A stretch of 64,000 nucleotides of DNA from Bacillota bacterium. GTDB taxonomy: Bacteria > Bacillota > Clostridia > Oscillospirales > Ruminococcaceae. The DNA lies in the NCBI GenBank assembly GCA_023457355.1, contig JAEWLW010000065.1:1-64000 (forward strand), in the 5' to 3' direction. The notes below the pieces were generated by a model. That model was not told where the DNA came from and searched no databases. It saw only the letters and a list, made by a program, of their open reading frames with translations. This document shows positions 8,516-16,469 of this stretch, piece by piece (within the stretch, counting starts at the first letter, position 1; each line of letters opens with the position of its first letter). A program made the position numbers and the translations under genes.

Positions 8516-9748
8516 ATGAATGTGAAGCAATGGAAAAAACAATTTACCTTGATATATACCGGCCAGGCCTTTTCGATTTTGGGCTCGGCCGCCGTTCAGT
8601 TCGCTGTAATCTGGTGGCTGACGGTGCGGACAGAATCCGCCCTGACGCTGACTGTCGCCTCGGTGGTCAGTTTTCTGCCCAATATGCTGATTGGCCCCTT
8701 CGCCGGCGTATGGATCGACCGCTGCAACCGCCGCACGGTCATGATTGCCGCCGACGGCCTGGTGGCTTTATCCAGTATCATACTCGGAATGGCATTCCTT
8801 ACCATGCCAACCCCTCCCGTCTGGTTTATCTATCTGGTACTGTTTTTGCGGGGGCTGGGCAACACATTTCACACCCCAGCCATGCAGGCGGCAATCCCCA
8901 CCTTTGTCCCTGCGGAGATGCTGACCAAGGCCGGCGGGTGGGGGAACATGATCCAGTCCCTTTCCGGTATGCTTGGCCCCGTGCTGGGGGCCGCGCTTAT
9001 GGCGCTTCTTCCCATGGCTGCCATCATGCTGGTGGATATTCTGGGGGCCGCGTTTGCGATTATCTGCCTGCTCTTTGTCGTCGTTCCTGATATTGCGCAA
9101 TCGGGTGAAAAAGTACGGGTCTGGTCCGACATGAAGCAGGGATTTATTGCAATGCAAGCGAACAGACCCCTGATGGCCGTCTTTTTTCCAATGCTTCTGA
9201 TGTGCATACTTTATATGCCTTTGGGCGCTTTATTTCCGCTTTTGGTGCGCAACCACTTTATGGGTGAAGCCTGGCATAACAGCATTGTGGAATTTGTTTT
9301 TTCCGCCGGCTTGCTGTTGTCCTCCCTGGTAATCGGGATATGGGGTGGCATGAAAAGGAGATTCCTCATGGCATCCCTCGCTATCGGGCTAATGGGTGCC
9401 GCCACACTGGTTGGCGGCGCGCTGCCAAGCAGCGGATTCTGGATATTTACCGTATGCAGTTTTTGCATAGGCGCCTCGGGGACGTTCATGAATGTTCCGA
9501 TTATGGCCTACGTGCAGGAGAGTACCCCGCCGGAGGTCATGGGCAAGGTGTTTTCGCTCCTGATGACGGCCATGACTCTTGCCATGCCCTTCGGGCTGCT
9601 GGTCGCCGGCCCGGTCGCCGAAGCGGCCGGCGTGGACACATGGTTTTTCTGGTCGGGCCTTGCGCTTATCGCAGACGCTGTTTTCTGCCGATTGCTGACA
9701 CGGCGTTACGACCAGGTGACCATGCAGCCGGAAGACCCATCAGCGTGA
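8516..9748 (+). CDS. MFS efflux transporter, Mef(A)-like
   Basis: A 410-residue, twelve-segment major facilitator protein. The N-terminal half resembles Mef-type macrolide pumps: GQAFSILGSAAVQFAVIWWL in the first helix, then GPFAGVWIDRCNRRTVMI (about residues 62-79), the MFS loop 2-3 motif. Later segments include RGLGNTFHTPAMQAAIP (near residue 112) and VFSLLMTAMTLAMPFGLL (near residue 345). Mef pumps export macrolides by proton antiport; the substrate here is unproven. GAAGGAG lies before the ATG. Expression is probably controlled by the leader-peptide attenuator upstream, which strengthens the drug-efflux reading. Confidence 0.87.
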   Translation: MNVKQWKKQFTLIYTGQAFSILGSAAVQFAVIWWLTVRTESALTLTVASVVSFLPNMLIGPFAGVWIDRCNRRTVMIAADGLVALSSIILGMAFLTMPTPPVWFIYLVLFLRGLGNTFHTPAMQAAIPTFVPAEMLTKAGGWGNMIQSLSGMLGPVLGAALMALLPMAAIMLVDILGAAFAIICLLFVVVPDIAQSGEKVRVWSDMKQGFIAMQANRPLMAVFFPMLLMCILYMPLGALFPLLVRNHFMGEAWHNSIVEFVFSAGLLLSSLVIGIWGGMKRRFLMASLAIGLMGAATLVGGALPSSGFWIFTVCSFCIGASGTFMNVPIMAYVQESTPPEVMGKVFSLLMTAMTLAMPFGLLVAGPVAEAAGVDTWFFWSGLALIADAVFCRLLTRRYDQVTMQPEDPSA

Positions 9749-9776
9749 GAAATCATGACAATATATTGAAAATGAT

Positions 9777-9815
9777 AAAAGCGGATACGCTCTCTCTTAA
9801 GGGCATCCGCTTTTT
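9777..9815 (+). terminator. Terminator after the MFS gene
   Basis: AAAAGCGGAT at 9777-9786 pairs with ATCCGCTTTT at 9805-9814, ending in a run of five T. It lies 28 bases after the MFS stop and may also serve the converging GGDEF gene. Confidence 0.75.
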
Positions 9816-9939
9816 GGCTCTCTTTTGGCGTTGTTCAGGGCTGCCCGGCTTCGCCGCCCGGGGGGCATCCTGCCAAAACGCGCCCAAAACTAAATGACAT
9901 GTTTCAGGTGGCCACATCCCTGCCTTGATTATAGCAATA

Positions 9940-11107
9940 TCATACCTCTGCCGCGCTTTTACAGCAGTTTTTCCCATGGGATTTTGCCAGATAAAGGGCC
10001 TGGTCGCAAAGTTTATAAAGCGTGTCGATATTTGTTTCTTCGTCGGGGTGGATGCTGTAGAAGCCCACACTTATCGTATATCTTATTTTAGAACCGGCAT
10101 CCACGGGCGAATTCTCTATCGTTGATCGTAGTCTTTCTGCAACCTCTTGGACGTTTTTCTCGTCTGCCCCAGGCAGCAATATTGCAAATTCCTCTCCGCC
10201 GTACCTGCCGAATAAGTCGCTGCCCCTCAACTGTTTTTGAATCGTATCTGCAAAATTCTGCAACACGGCATCGCCCACAAAGTGGCCATACCGATCATTG
10301 ATTTTTTTAAAGTCATCAATGTCAATCAGCAGGAATGAAATTTTCTCCTGCTTCTTCAGGCATAGGGTAATGAGATCTTTTGAATGCAATATAAAAGTTT
10401 TGCGGTTTAATATGTTTGTCAATCCGTCAAAAGATGCCGCTTTTAACAACTCAAAATCCTGCTTTTCTTTGTCTAAAAGGATGAACCCGGTGCTTCCCGC
10501 AAGCATCACAACGTAAAGCAGCAAAAATAGCAATGTGTTAAAAATGCTTGTGGATGCCAGATTCATATCCAAATCTGTCGTGAGTGCCGCAACCGCTCGA
10601 AAGATTAAAAAGCATATTGTCAGGGTGTAAAGAGCTGCAATGACCATTTGCAGCCTGGAGGCTTGCCTGTCCGCCAAAAGCTTATATACGGGGAATATCA
10701 TTAATATGGCTGTGATCGAGGAGGCAAGCGTAATCCTGACGTTCTCCGGAAAGCCATATGCTGTTGCCGCAACAAATGTAATAATACAGCAAAGAAGCAA
10801 GGCGGTATAAAACCGTTTTACCGTTTGAGTATAATTGCTTTTTAGAATCATAAGCGCAATCAGCTCCAGAGCCGCGCCGGTAAAAAGGGTGGAATTGCCG
10901 ACAGCTACCAAAACCATGCTGGGCATAATGCTTCTTGCCCCTAACATAACCCATGCGGCCGGCTGCAGCAACTTTGAAATCAAAAATATTCACCGCTTGA
11001 CTTCTTTTTTGCTGCCGTGTATAAGCAAGGATAAGCGCACCTGTTAAAAGATGACCCAATACAAGGACGATTAAAATTGTTTCTATGTTAATATTAAAAA
11101 GAATCAT
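9940..11107 (-). pseudogene. GGDEF diguanylate cyclase with one-base frameshift
   Basis: A membrane-anchored diguanylate cyclase broken by one base. The start (MILFNINIETI, ATG at 11107, after GGGGGA) reads for about 40 residues, then the frame changes at a run of five A (plus-strand 10982-10986). Removing one base joins it to the 347-codon downstream frame, giving about 388 residues. Several hydrophobic segments fill the N-terminal 190 residues. The catalytic domain has RYGGEEF, with RGSD five residues before GGEEF, an intact inhibitory RxxD site. It would make cyclic di-GMP at the membrane. The downstream frame could start at the TTG at 10983, but that would lose the first helix. Mutation, phase variation and sequencing error are all possible. 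Confidence 0.8.
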
Positions 11108-11512
11108 CTGAATCCCCCGCCGATTTAAGATGGCTTTTATTAGGTTTTACTCTTTCTTATTATACAATAAAAGGGCAAAAGGTAAAATAATTTTGAGATG
11201 CTTTCCAAAGGATAAATTTTTTATAAACTGGATTGAAACGGTACATTTTAAGAGAGCCAGAATTGCTAAGAGGCTGAATGAGCAGTTTTCTCTTCCGTTT
11301 TACTACAGGTGTTGCCGTGCGGTATTAGTGCCGACTGATGATAAGCCTGTGAAAAAACAGCAAAAAGAAGTTGTTTTTGCGGTGAAGTAATGAGATGATA
11401 GAGGGAAGGTATCCATTGCGTTTTTCGCAGCATTCACTTTTTAGCGGCATTCCGCCGCACTAAATTCATCTTTCAGGGACAAACTAAGCATATTGAGGAA
11501 AGGGTTGACAAA
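11108..11512. other. Spacer without a recognised gene
   Basis: About 400 AT-rich bases between the divergent GGDEF and nitroreductase genes. An 86-codon frame at 11130-11390 has no Shine-Dalgarno site and no family resemblance, so I do not call it. Confidence 0.5.
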
Positions 11513-12328
11513 ATGAATGCTTCAGAGCAACCAATAAGCGAAATCATAAAAAAGAGGCACTCCGTGCGGAGTTATGAAAATGGAACGCTACCGGAAGAAG
11601 CAAGGGAAAGGCTGCAAGCCTATTTGGATGAAATTAATCATTCCAAAGGCCCCTTTGGCGGTAAAGTCAGGATATCACTGATTCAAAGAAATGATACCAA
11701 CAAAGAAATAAAACTAGGAACGTATGGGGTTATAAAAGGGGCGACGAACTTTTTAACCGTAGCCTGCAAGAAAAATGATGATGCTTTGGTCGATTTGGGA
11801 TTTTTATTTGAAAAGGTTATTTTGTTTTGTACTGCTTTGGGCCTGGGAACCGTATGGATGGGAGGAACCTTTAGCAAAGGCAATTTCGCCAAAGCGATGC
11901 AACTGAAGGAAGATGAGCTATTGCCGATTGTTTCGCCGGTGGGGGTAGAGGGCGCCGGCAAATCATTTATTGCGACGATGATTGCAAAAAGCAATTTAAG
12001 CAGAAGAAATGATTTCAGTCAGCTATTTTTTAACGGGAATTTTAACACGCCCTTAACCTATGAAGCTGCCGGGGAATATGGCGATGTTTTGGAAATGGTT
12101 CGGTTGGCACCCTCTGCCCTGAATAAGCAGCCCTGGCGGATATTAAAACAAGAAAATAAGTATCATTTTTACTCGGTCGGAAACCATGACGTAAACAAAA
12201 TCGACCTGGGAATTGGTCTATGCCACTTCTATCTTTCCGCAATGGAAAAAGGATTAAAAGGCGAGATCAAGGTATTAAGCCTTAAAAGTGATGGCCGGTA
12301 CAAATATGTCGCATCATGGGTCGAATAA
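11513..12328 (+). CDS. Nitroreductase-family protein (TM1586-like)
   Basis: A 271-residue protein of the FMN-dependent nitroreductase fold, in the TM1586-like subgroup that fuses two half-domains. The N-terminal signature IIKKRHSVRSYENG (about residues 12-25) contributes the FMN phosphate-binding Arg and Ser. FEKVILFCTALGLGTVWMGG (about 103-122) is the conserved central helix and strand. The second half carries VRLAPSALNKQPWRI (near residue 197), the usual APSAxNxQPW motif. Substrate unknown. AGGAAAGG precedes the ATG. The VOC gene begins 37 bases downstream and is probably co-transcribed. Confidence 0.88.
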   Translation: MNASEQPISEIIKKRHSVRSYENGTLPEEARERLQAYLDEINHSKGPFGGKVRISLIQRNDTNKEIKLGTYGVIKGATNFLTVACKKNDDALVDLGFLFEKVILFCTALGLGTVWMGGTFSKGNFAKAMQLKEDELLPIVSPVGVEGAGKSFIATMIAKSNLSRRNDFSQLFFNGNFNTPLTYEAAGEYGDVLEMVRLAPSALNKQPWRILKQENKYHFYSVGNHDVNKIDLGIGLCHFYLSAMEKGLKGEIKVLSLKSDGRYKYVASWVE

Positions 12329-12365
12329 TAAATATAAACCATAATAACAGAAAGGTTGAACAAAG

Positions 12366-12728
12366 ATGAAGTTTTGTTGGAGTACATTAATGGTGCATAA
12401 CATGGAAGAATCTTTGCGATTTTATCAGGAGATTGTCGAATTGAATGTCACGAGGCGGTTTAAGGCGGGCCCAAGCACAGAAATAGCCTTTTTAGGCAAT
12501 GGCGAAACCATGATAGAGTTAATCTGCAATGCCGAAAAGCCCGATATCAACATTGGCCCAGACATTTCATGGGGTTTTGAAGTTGCTTCATTGGATGAGT
12601 TTATGGCTTTTATAAAAGAAAAGGGCTTCCAAGTTCACAGCGGTCCATTTCAGCCCAATCCACAAACCCGTTTTGTCTATGTCTTAGATCCCAATGGCAT
12701 GAAAATTCAATTTGTCGAGCAAAAGTAA
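12366..12728 (+). CDS. VOC family protein (glyoxalase/bleomycin-resistance fold)
   Basis: A 120-residue single-domain vicinal oxygen chelate protein. The paired beta-alpha-beta-beta-beta modules are visible: LMVHNMEESLRFYQEIVEL at about residues 8-26 and FEVASLDEFMAFIKEKGF at about 72-89, ending in YVLDPNGMKIQFVE. This family includes glyoxalases, dioxygenases and binding-type resistance proteins, and the sequence alone does not separate them. AGAAAGG precedes the ATG. It follows the nitroreductase gene closely. Confidence 0.87.
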   Translation: MKFCWSTLMVHNMEESLRFYQEIVELNVTRRFKAGPSTEIAFLGNGETMIELICNAEKPDINIGPDISWGFEVASLDEFMAFIKEKGFQVHSGPFQPNPQTRFVYVLDPNGMKIQFVEQK

Positions 12729-13155
12729 TCGGCTACGCTGAATCTTTCACCCCACAGTCACGCGATAAGAATCGTCAAACGCGTCGCTTGTGGGCTTAGA
12801 AAAACCCATCGGTCCGGCCCACCCGCCAACATGCTACCTGCCCAGCGCGCCTATATACGCTCTTAATATTGTTAGAGCTGCCCGCGTTAACGCGCGGGCA
12901 GCTCTAACTCTGCTGGTTAACATCGAGATGCAAGGCGTTTGATTTCAAAAAAACAGGGCAGGTCATTGATGCGCTGTTGTTTTGCGGCACCGATAAAGAG
13001 GGGGCTTTTCCAATGGTTCACCCGGTCTCGCAAACAGGCAATAGCACTATCTCTTAACGCACGGGTAGCTCAAGGCTCGGAAACTAGTCCGCAGCCAGTT
13101 TTTTCAAGTGCATCCAGTCACCAATACCACGCATACTGCTTCTATGTCCAAAGGT
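12729..13155. other. Convergent spacer, no gene seen
   Basis: A 427-base spacer between the converging VOC and DUF4491 genes. It holds the strong hairpin at 12871-12908 and otherwise nothing I can identify. None of the R1 or R2 repeats described elsewhere in this window is present. Confidence 0.5.
12871..12908. terminator. Strong 16-base-pair hairpin, terminator-like
   Basis: GTTAGAGCTGCCCGCG (12871-12886) and its exact complement (12893-12908) flank a six-base loop. No T-run follows on either strand, so it may act as a transcript-end stabiliser or a factor-dependent terminator between converging genes. Confidence 0.5.
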
Positions 13156-13425
13156 TCATTTTTTACAAATAGAATTGTGTCTTTCATGTTTGTCCGGCCT
13201 CTTTGGAAACCATCCCTTTTTCACACGCTCGCGTTGCTCAAAAAGCTCATGTATGCTCCATAACAACGAAAAACCTGATGTACCCAGTATAGCGGAAGGC
13301 GCTGTCGCGGCGACAAACAGTGATGCACTGATGCAGGCCAGACCCGCCACCAAAAACAAAGGCCAAACCCGGGTACCCCAGTAATATTCTGCTTTAATTA
13401 CAACCGGATGAAGAATGCCAATCAT
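13156..13425 (-). CDS. DUF4491 family small membrane protein
   Basis: A small membrane protein recognisable as DUF4491 by IGILHPVVIKAEYYWGTRVW, SLLWSIHELFEQRERVKKGW and FPKRP, with two hydrophobic segments. Function unknown. The called ATG at 13425 lacks a good ribosome site and would lose the conserved N-terminus. Homology suggests coding continues upstream as xNFEGVWIGIAVFA, beginning at an ATA codon (13465-13467) behind a GGTGGGGGTGGG purine run. The expected start therefore seems to have become ATA, through mutation, rare AUA initiation or sequence error. It converges on the VOC gene. Confidence 0.75.
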   Translation of the reverse strand: MIGILHPVVIKAEYYWGTRVWPLFLVAGLACISASLFVAATAPSAILGTSGFSLLWSIHELFEQRERVKKGWFPKRPDKHERHNSICKK

Positions 13426-13467
13426 AGCAAAGACTGCTATGCCTATCCAAACACCTTCAAAATTTAT

Positions 13468-13905
13468 ATTCCCACCCCCACCGTCATTTTAATATATAGT
13501 TAATTAACGCCAAAATCACGCCGCCTTTGCAACCTGCTTTACGTGCTACTGCGCCGGTCTTCCCGCCAAACACCGCCTTCGTTGTCCCCCCTGCATCACA
13601 AAAGTATCCTCACAATATCAGCGCGTTTTCAAAGCTAATCCCGCTATATAATAACAAGCTCATTATCACCTGATAAAGTCTGAGATGCCGCAGCCCCGTT
13701 ATCTTCCCTTTTTAATGGTAAGGTCACTGTTTACGCCTTAACAGCATTAAGAAAATCGGTCACGAAATTATTTATTATAAATGAATTTGTAACCCTATTA
13801 TCTATAATTACTAAGGATACAAAGATTCCTATCGTATGTTATAATAAAGGCATCCCAATTCTTTAATTATTATCGTCGCAATCAATAATACCTAAGGTGA
13901 AATAG
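13468..13905. other. AT-rich divergent spacer before the NERD gene
   Basis: About 440 bases between the divergent DUF4491 and NERD genes. A TATAAT near 13840 may be the -10 box for the NERD gene, though no good -35 was found. I see no gene or repeat. Confidence 0.4.
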
Positions 13906-14529
13906 ATGAACATTGAATCTGCATCAGATATCATATCGCTTTTTGCGTCGAGCTTATCCTATGTCATTCCAGCCCTGCTGATCATATCCTATGCGGTATT
14001 CAAGCTTTTAATGGGCAGAAAGACCGCCAAGAATTCTGTCTTGGCGCTGCTTTCAGCGCTGCCGGACGATGAATATACCGTTCTCAACGATATTATGATC
14101 AGATCTTACACCGGTGCTTCTCAGATAGACCATGTCGTCATTTCTTCCCACGGTATATTTGTCATCGAGGTTCAGGATTATCGCGGCGAAATCGTGGGCA
14201 AAGATACCGACCAATACTGGACGTGGTCAACGGGCAAGGAAAAACATCGTTTTTTTAATCCTATCCGCCAGAACCATACCCACATCAAAGCATTAGAGGC
14301 GGCGCTGGAATCAGTGGGCAAAGCGCCATTCATTTCTGTGGTTGTATTCCCAAAAGACTGTGAACTGATATCTGAACCGCTCGGCGTACTGCATGCGGAC
14401 AGACTGCTTCCCAAAATACAAGGTTACAGCAAAAATGTTCTGACAAAAACGCAAATTGAAGTGATCGCGGCCACCCTGGAACGGGCCAACATCAAAAGCC
14501 CCGAAGAGCGGCGGCAATACGCCGGCTGA
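13906..14529 (+). CDS. NERD domain protein, membrane-anchored
   Basis: A 207-residue protein with one N-terminal membrane segment (about residues 17-37) and a NERD (nuclease-related) domain from about residue 48 to 155. The core is IDHVVISSHGIFVIEVQDYRG (about 72-92), where the Asp and Glu align with the catalytic positions of the restriction-endonuclease-like fold. Usually a Lys follows (EVK or ETK); here it is EVQ, so nuclease activity is uncertain. No helicase or kinase domain is fused, unlike many NERD proteins. AAGGTGA precedes the ATG. It stands alone. Confidence 0.82.
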   Translation: MNIESASDIISLFASSLSYVIPALLIISYAVFKLLMGRKTAKNSVLALLSALPDDEYTVLNDIMIRSYTGASQIDHVVISSHGIFVIEVQDYRGEIVGKDTDQYWTWSTGKEKHRFFNPIRQNHTHIKALEAALESVGKAPFISVVVFPKDCELISEPLGVLHADRLLPKIQGYSKNVLTKTQIEVIAATLERANIKSPEERRQYAG

Positions 14530-14562
14530 AGATGGATAAAAATAGATTAATTTAAGGCTTTC

Positions 14563-14585
14563 GGCGATGATGGTACATCATCGCC
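14563..14585 (+). terminator. Hairpin after the NERD gene
   Basis: GGCGATGATG (14563-14572) and CATCATCGCC (14576-14585) form a ten-base stem with a three-base loop followed by T-rich sequence. It lies between converging genes. Confidence 0.5.
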
Positions 14586-14685
14586 GTTGTTATTGTCAAA
14601 CGCTACTATAATTCCCGCACGCCTCTGACGATTACGGCATCCCTTAAAATACCGCTGGAATGTGTTGGCGGCAAAAGCGTCTCTT

Positions 14686-15192
14686 CTAGCGGTAAAAATC
14701 CCAGCGTTCCTCGGTGATAAGAACATCCGTCCACTCGTCGTTGGACTCATCCTTCTCATGTACAAATCCATATTTTTTATAGAGATGCCTTGCTGCTTTC
14801 AATAAATCGATCGTCCACAAAAACACATGGTTATATCCCTGCTCTTTGCAAAAATCGATGGCAACTGTCATCAGCCTGTGCCCCAGGCCCTGCCCATGAT
14901 ATTGCGGATCAATCAAAAACCAGCGCAGCTGCGCCATACCTTCATCCGCTTTGCAAATGGCGATGGAGCCAATCACTTTTTCGTTATCCGTAGCCACCCA
15001 GAGCCGGCTGCCCTCCGGATTTTTAACAAATTCCGTCAGCCCCATCAACAGGTATTTTTCAAAAACCGGCTTAAAGTGATACAGGCGTTCATACAGTTCC
15101 ATCTGCATGTAAGAGATATAACCCACCTCGCCCGTTCTATAGGGTCTTATTTGTATTCCCGAAGCAGCACACATGTTGATATCACCTTTCAT
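14686..15192 (-). CDS. GNAT family N-acetyltransferase
   Basis: A 168-residue GNAT acetyltransferase that moves an acetyl group from acetyl-CoA to an unknown amine. The acetyl-CoA loop is FLIDPQYHGQGLGHRLM (about residues 94-110), with the Q-x-x-G-x-G signature, and LYKKYGFVHE near the end is the usual last helix and strand. The ATG at 15192 overlaps the MarR stop by four bases (ATGA), giving translational coupling. Many Firmicutes and Proteobacteria carry this GNAT fused to a MarR domain, so the pair looks like the split form of a fused regulator-acetyltransferase. Confidence 0.88.
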   Translation of the reverse strand: MKGDINMCAASGIQIRPYRTGEVGYISYMQMELYERLYHFKPVFEKYLLMGLTEFVKNPEGSRLWVATDNEKVIGSIAICKADEGMAQLRWFLIDPQYHGQGLGHRLMTVAIDFCKEQGYNHVFLWTIDLLKAARHLYKKYGFVHEKDESNDEWTDVLITEERWDFYR

Positions 15193-15629
15193 TCATAATG
15201 TAAATGTTTCTCCAACGTTTTTATGGCCTGCCATAGTTCCTGACACGCGCTGTCATCCATGTTCGAAATCATGGCCTCAATCTCTCTGTTTGAGCGCGCA
15301 ATCAAATCACCGATTAACCGTTGCCCCTCCGGGGTCAGGCGCAGTACTTTTGCTCTGCTGTCTTTTGGCGATGGTTTTTTCACAATCAGCCCCGTTTTGA
15401 GAAAACGTGATAAAATTCTGCTCATATAGCTTGGGTCCATCTTCAGCTTTTGTATAATATCGTTTGCCGTGCAGGATCCAAGATCGTTTAACTCAAACAA
15501 GATGCGCACCTCGGCCAGTGAATAACCCGAATTCAAATAATAATGATTTAAAAGTCCGAGAATGCCTGTGTAAAACCGGTTGAACTGTCGGATGTCTTTT
15601 GTCAAAATCGTCTTATCGATTTCGCTCAC
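15189..15629 (-). CDS. MarR family transcriptional regulator
   Basis: A 146-residue winged-helix regulator of the MarR family. The recognition region runs from EVRILFELNDLGSCTANDI (about residues 40-58) through the helix PSYMSRILSRFLKTGL to the wing KPSPKDSRAKVLRLT (about 84-98), whose DSRAK matches the family DxR motif. It probably senses a small ligand and controls itself and the coupled acetyltransferase. GGAGGTGAG precedes the ATG. The start is a few hundred bases from the V-ATPase terminator, in the same direction. Confidence 0.9.
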   Translation of the reverse strand: MSEIDKTILTKDIRQFNRFYTGILGLLNHYYLNSGYSLAEVRILFELNDLGSCTANDIIQKLKMDPSYMSRILSRFLKTGLIVKKPSPKDSRAKVLRLTPEGQRLIGDLIARSNREIEAMISNMDDSACQELWQAIKTLEKHLHYE

Positions 15630-15707
15630 CTCCGAGGTTTTTTAAATTTGATTTATTCTCAGCGTACAATATTTATTGGACACAGTCAAGTATTTTGCAG
15701 CAAACAT

Positions 15708-15747
15708 AAAAGCGGTTCTTCCGGTTATAACCGAAAGAACCGCTTTT
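15708..15747 (-). terminator. V-ATPase operon terminator
   Basis: AAAAGCGGTTCTT and its complement form a long nearly perfect hairpin with inner CGGTT/AACCG pairing, flanked by T on both strands. It lies 45 bases after the subunit D stop. Confidence 0.85.
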
Positions 15748-15791
15748 CGTTTTTAATTTTCAGACAAACCGGCTATAACACATCAAAAACG

Positions 15792-16463
15792 CTAAACCGC
15801 CCTGTCTCTCTCCTGTGATTTTTCGCGCGTCTCTTTAAGCATCATGTCCTTGACCTTCATCAAACGGGTGGTATTTCCGCGTTCGTTTTCGTCAAGCTTC
15901 ATAATAATATAGCGAATCGTTTCGTTCAGCTGCGGAATCATGACATATTCCAGCGCGTTAACACGGCGCCGGGTCTTTTCAATCTCCTGTGCCAGAAGCT
16001 TCACCGTCTTTTCGTATTCCGCCAGCTTGAGCATATCGTTTAACAGCTGGGACAGCCGCACGACCGAATCGTCCAGCTCAGCCGGTGTGCTGACAAAAGA
16101 ATACGGAAAAACATCACTCGGGTCCTCCGTTTTGGTCTGCACCGAATAAACCGGCACATTGACCGACATGACGTTTTTAAAACCCATATCAATAGAGACG
16201 CTCTGTTTGGGATAAAGAAAGGTCTGCTCCATCATCTCAGGCGACATCAGTGCGGAAGCCGCCGAAAAGCCGCGATAGGCCTCTGTAAGATCGGCCTCGA
16301 CCTGCAAACGGAGCTTCTGGCTGATGCGCACAATATCCAAAAACTGCTTCATCAGTTCATCGCGCTTATCTTTGAGCAGTTTATGGCCGCGCGTGGCGGT
16401 TTTCAGGCGCTTTTTAAGGCGGGTCAGCTCCATGCGGGTGGGGTTGACGCTCAGTCTTGCCAT
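15792..16463 (-). CDS. V-type ATP synthase subunit D
   Basis: A 223-residue central-stalk subunit linking the A/B catalytic head to the membrane rotor. The N-terminus ARLSVNPTRMELTRLKKRL (residues 2-20) is the family signature, and long antiparallel coiled coils fill both ends. It is the last gene of the operon, seven bases after subunit B. Length is normal. With A, B and F it forms the rotary V1 part on the cytoplasmic side. Confidence 0.95.
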   Translation of the reverse strand: MARLSVNPTRMELTRLKKRLKTATRGHKLLKDKRDELMKQFLDIVRISQKLRLQVEADLTEAYRGFSAASALMSPEMMEQTFLYPKQSVSIDMGFKNVMSVNVPVYSVQTKTEDPSDVFPYSFVSTPAELDDSVVRLSQLLNDMLKLAEYEKTVKLLAQEIEKTRRRVNALEYVMIPQLNETIRYIIMKLDENERGNTTRLMKVKDMMLKETREKSQERDRAV

Positions 16464-16469
16464 ACTGCA

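Noticed and set aside
11130..11390. 86-codon plus-strand ORF between the GGDEF and nitroreductase genes
   Set aside because: No Shine-Dalgarno site, unusual composition (many Arg, Lys, Phe and Cys) and no family resemblance. It overlaps the likely GGDEF upstream region.
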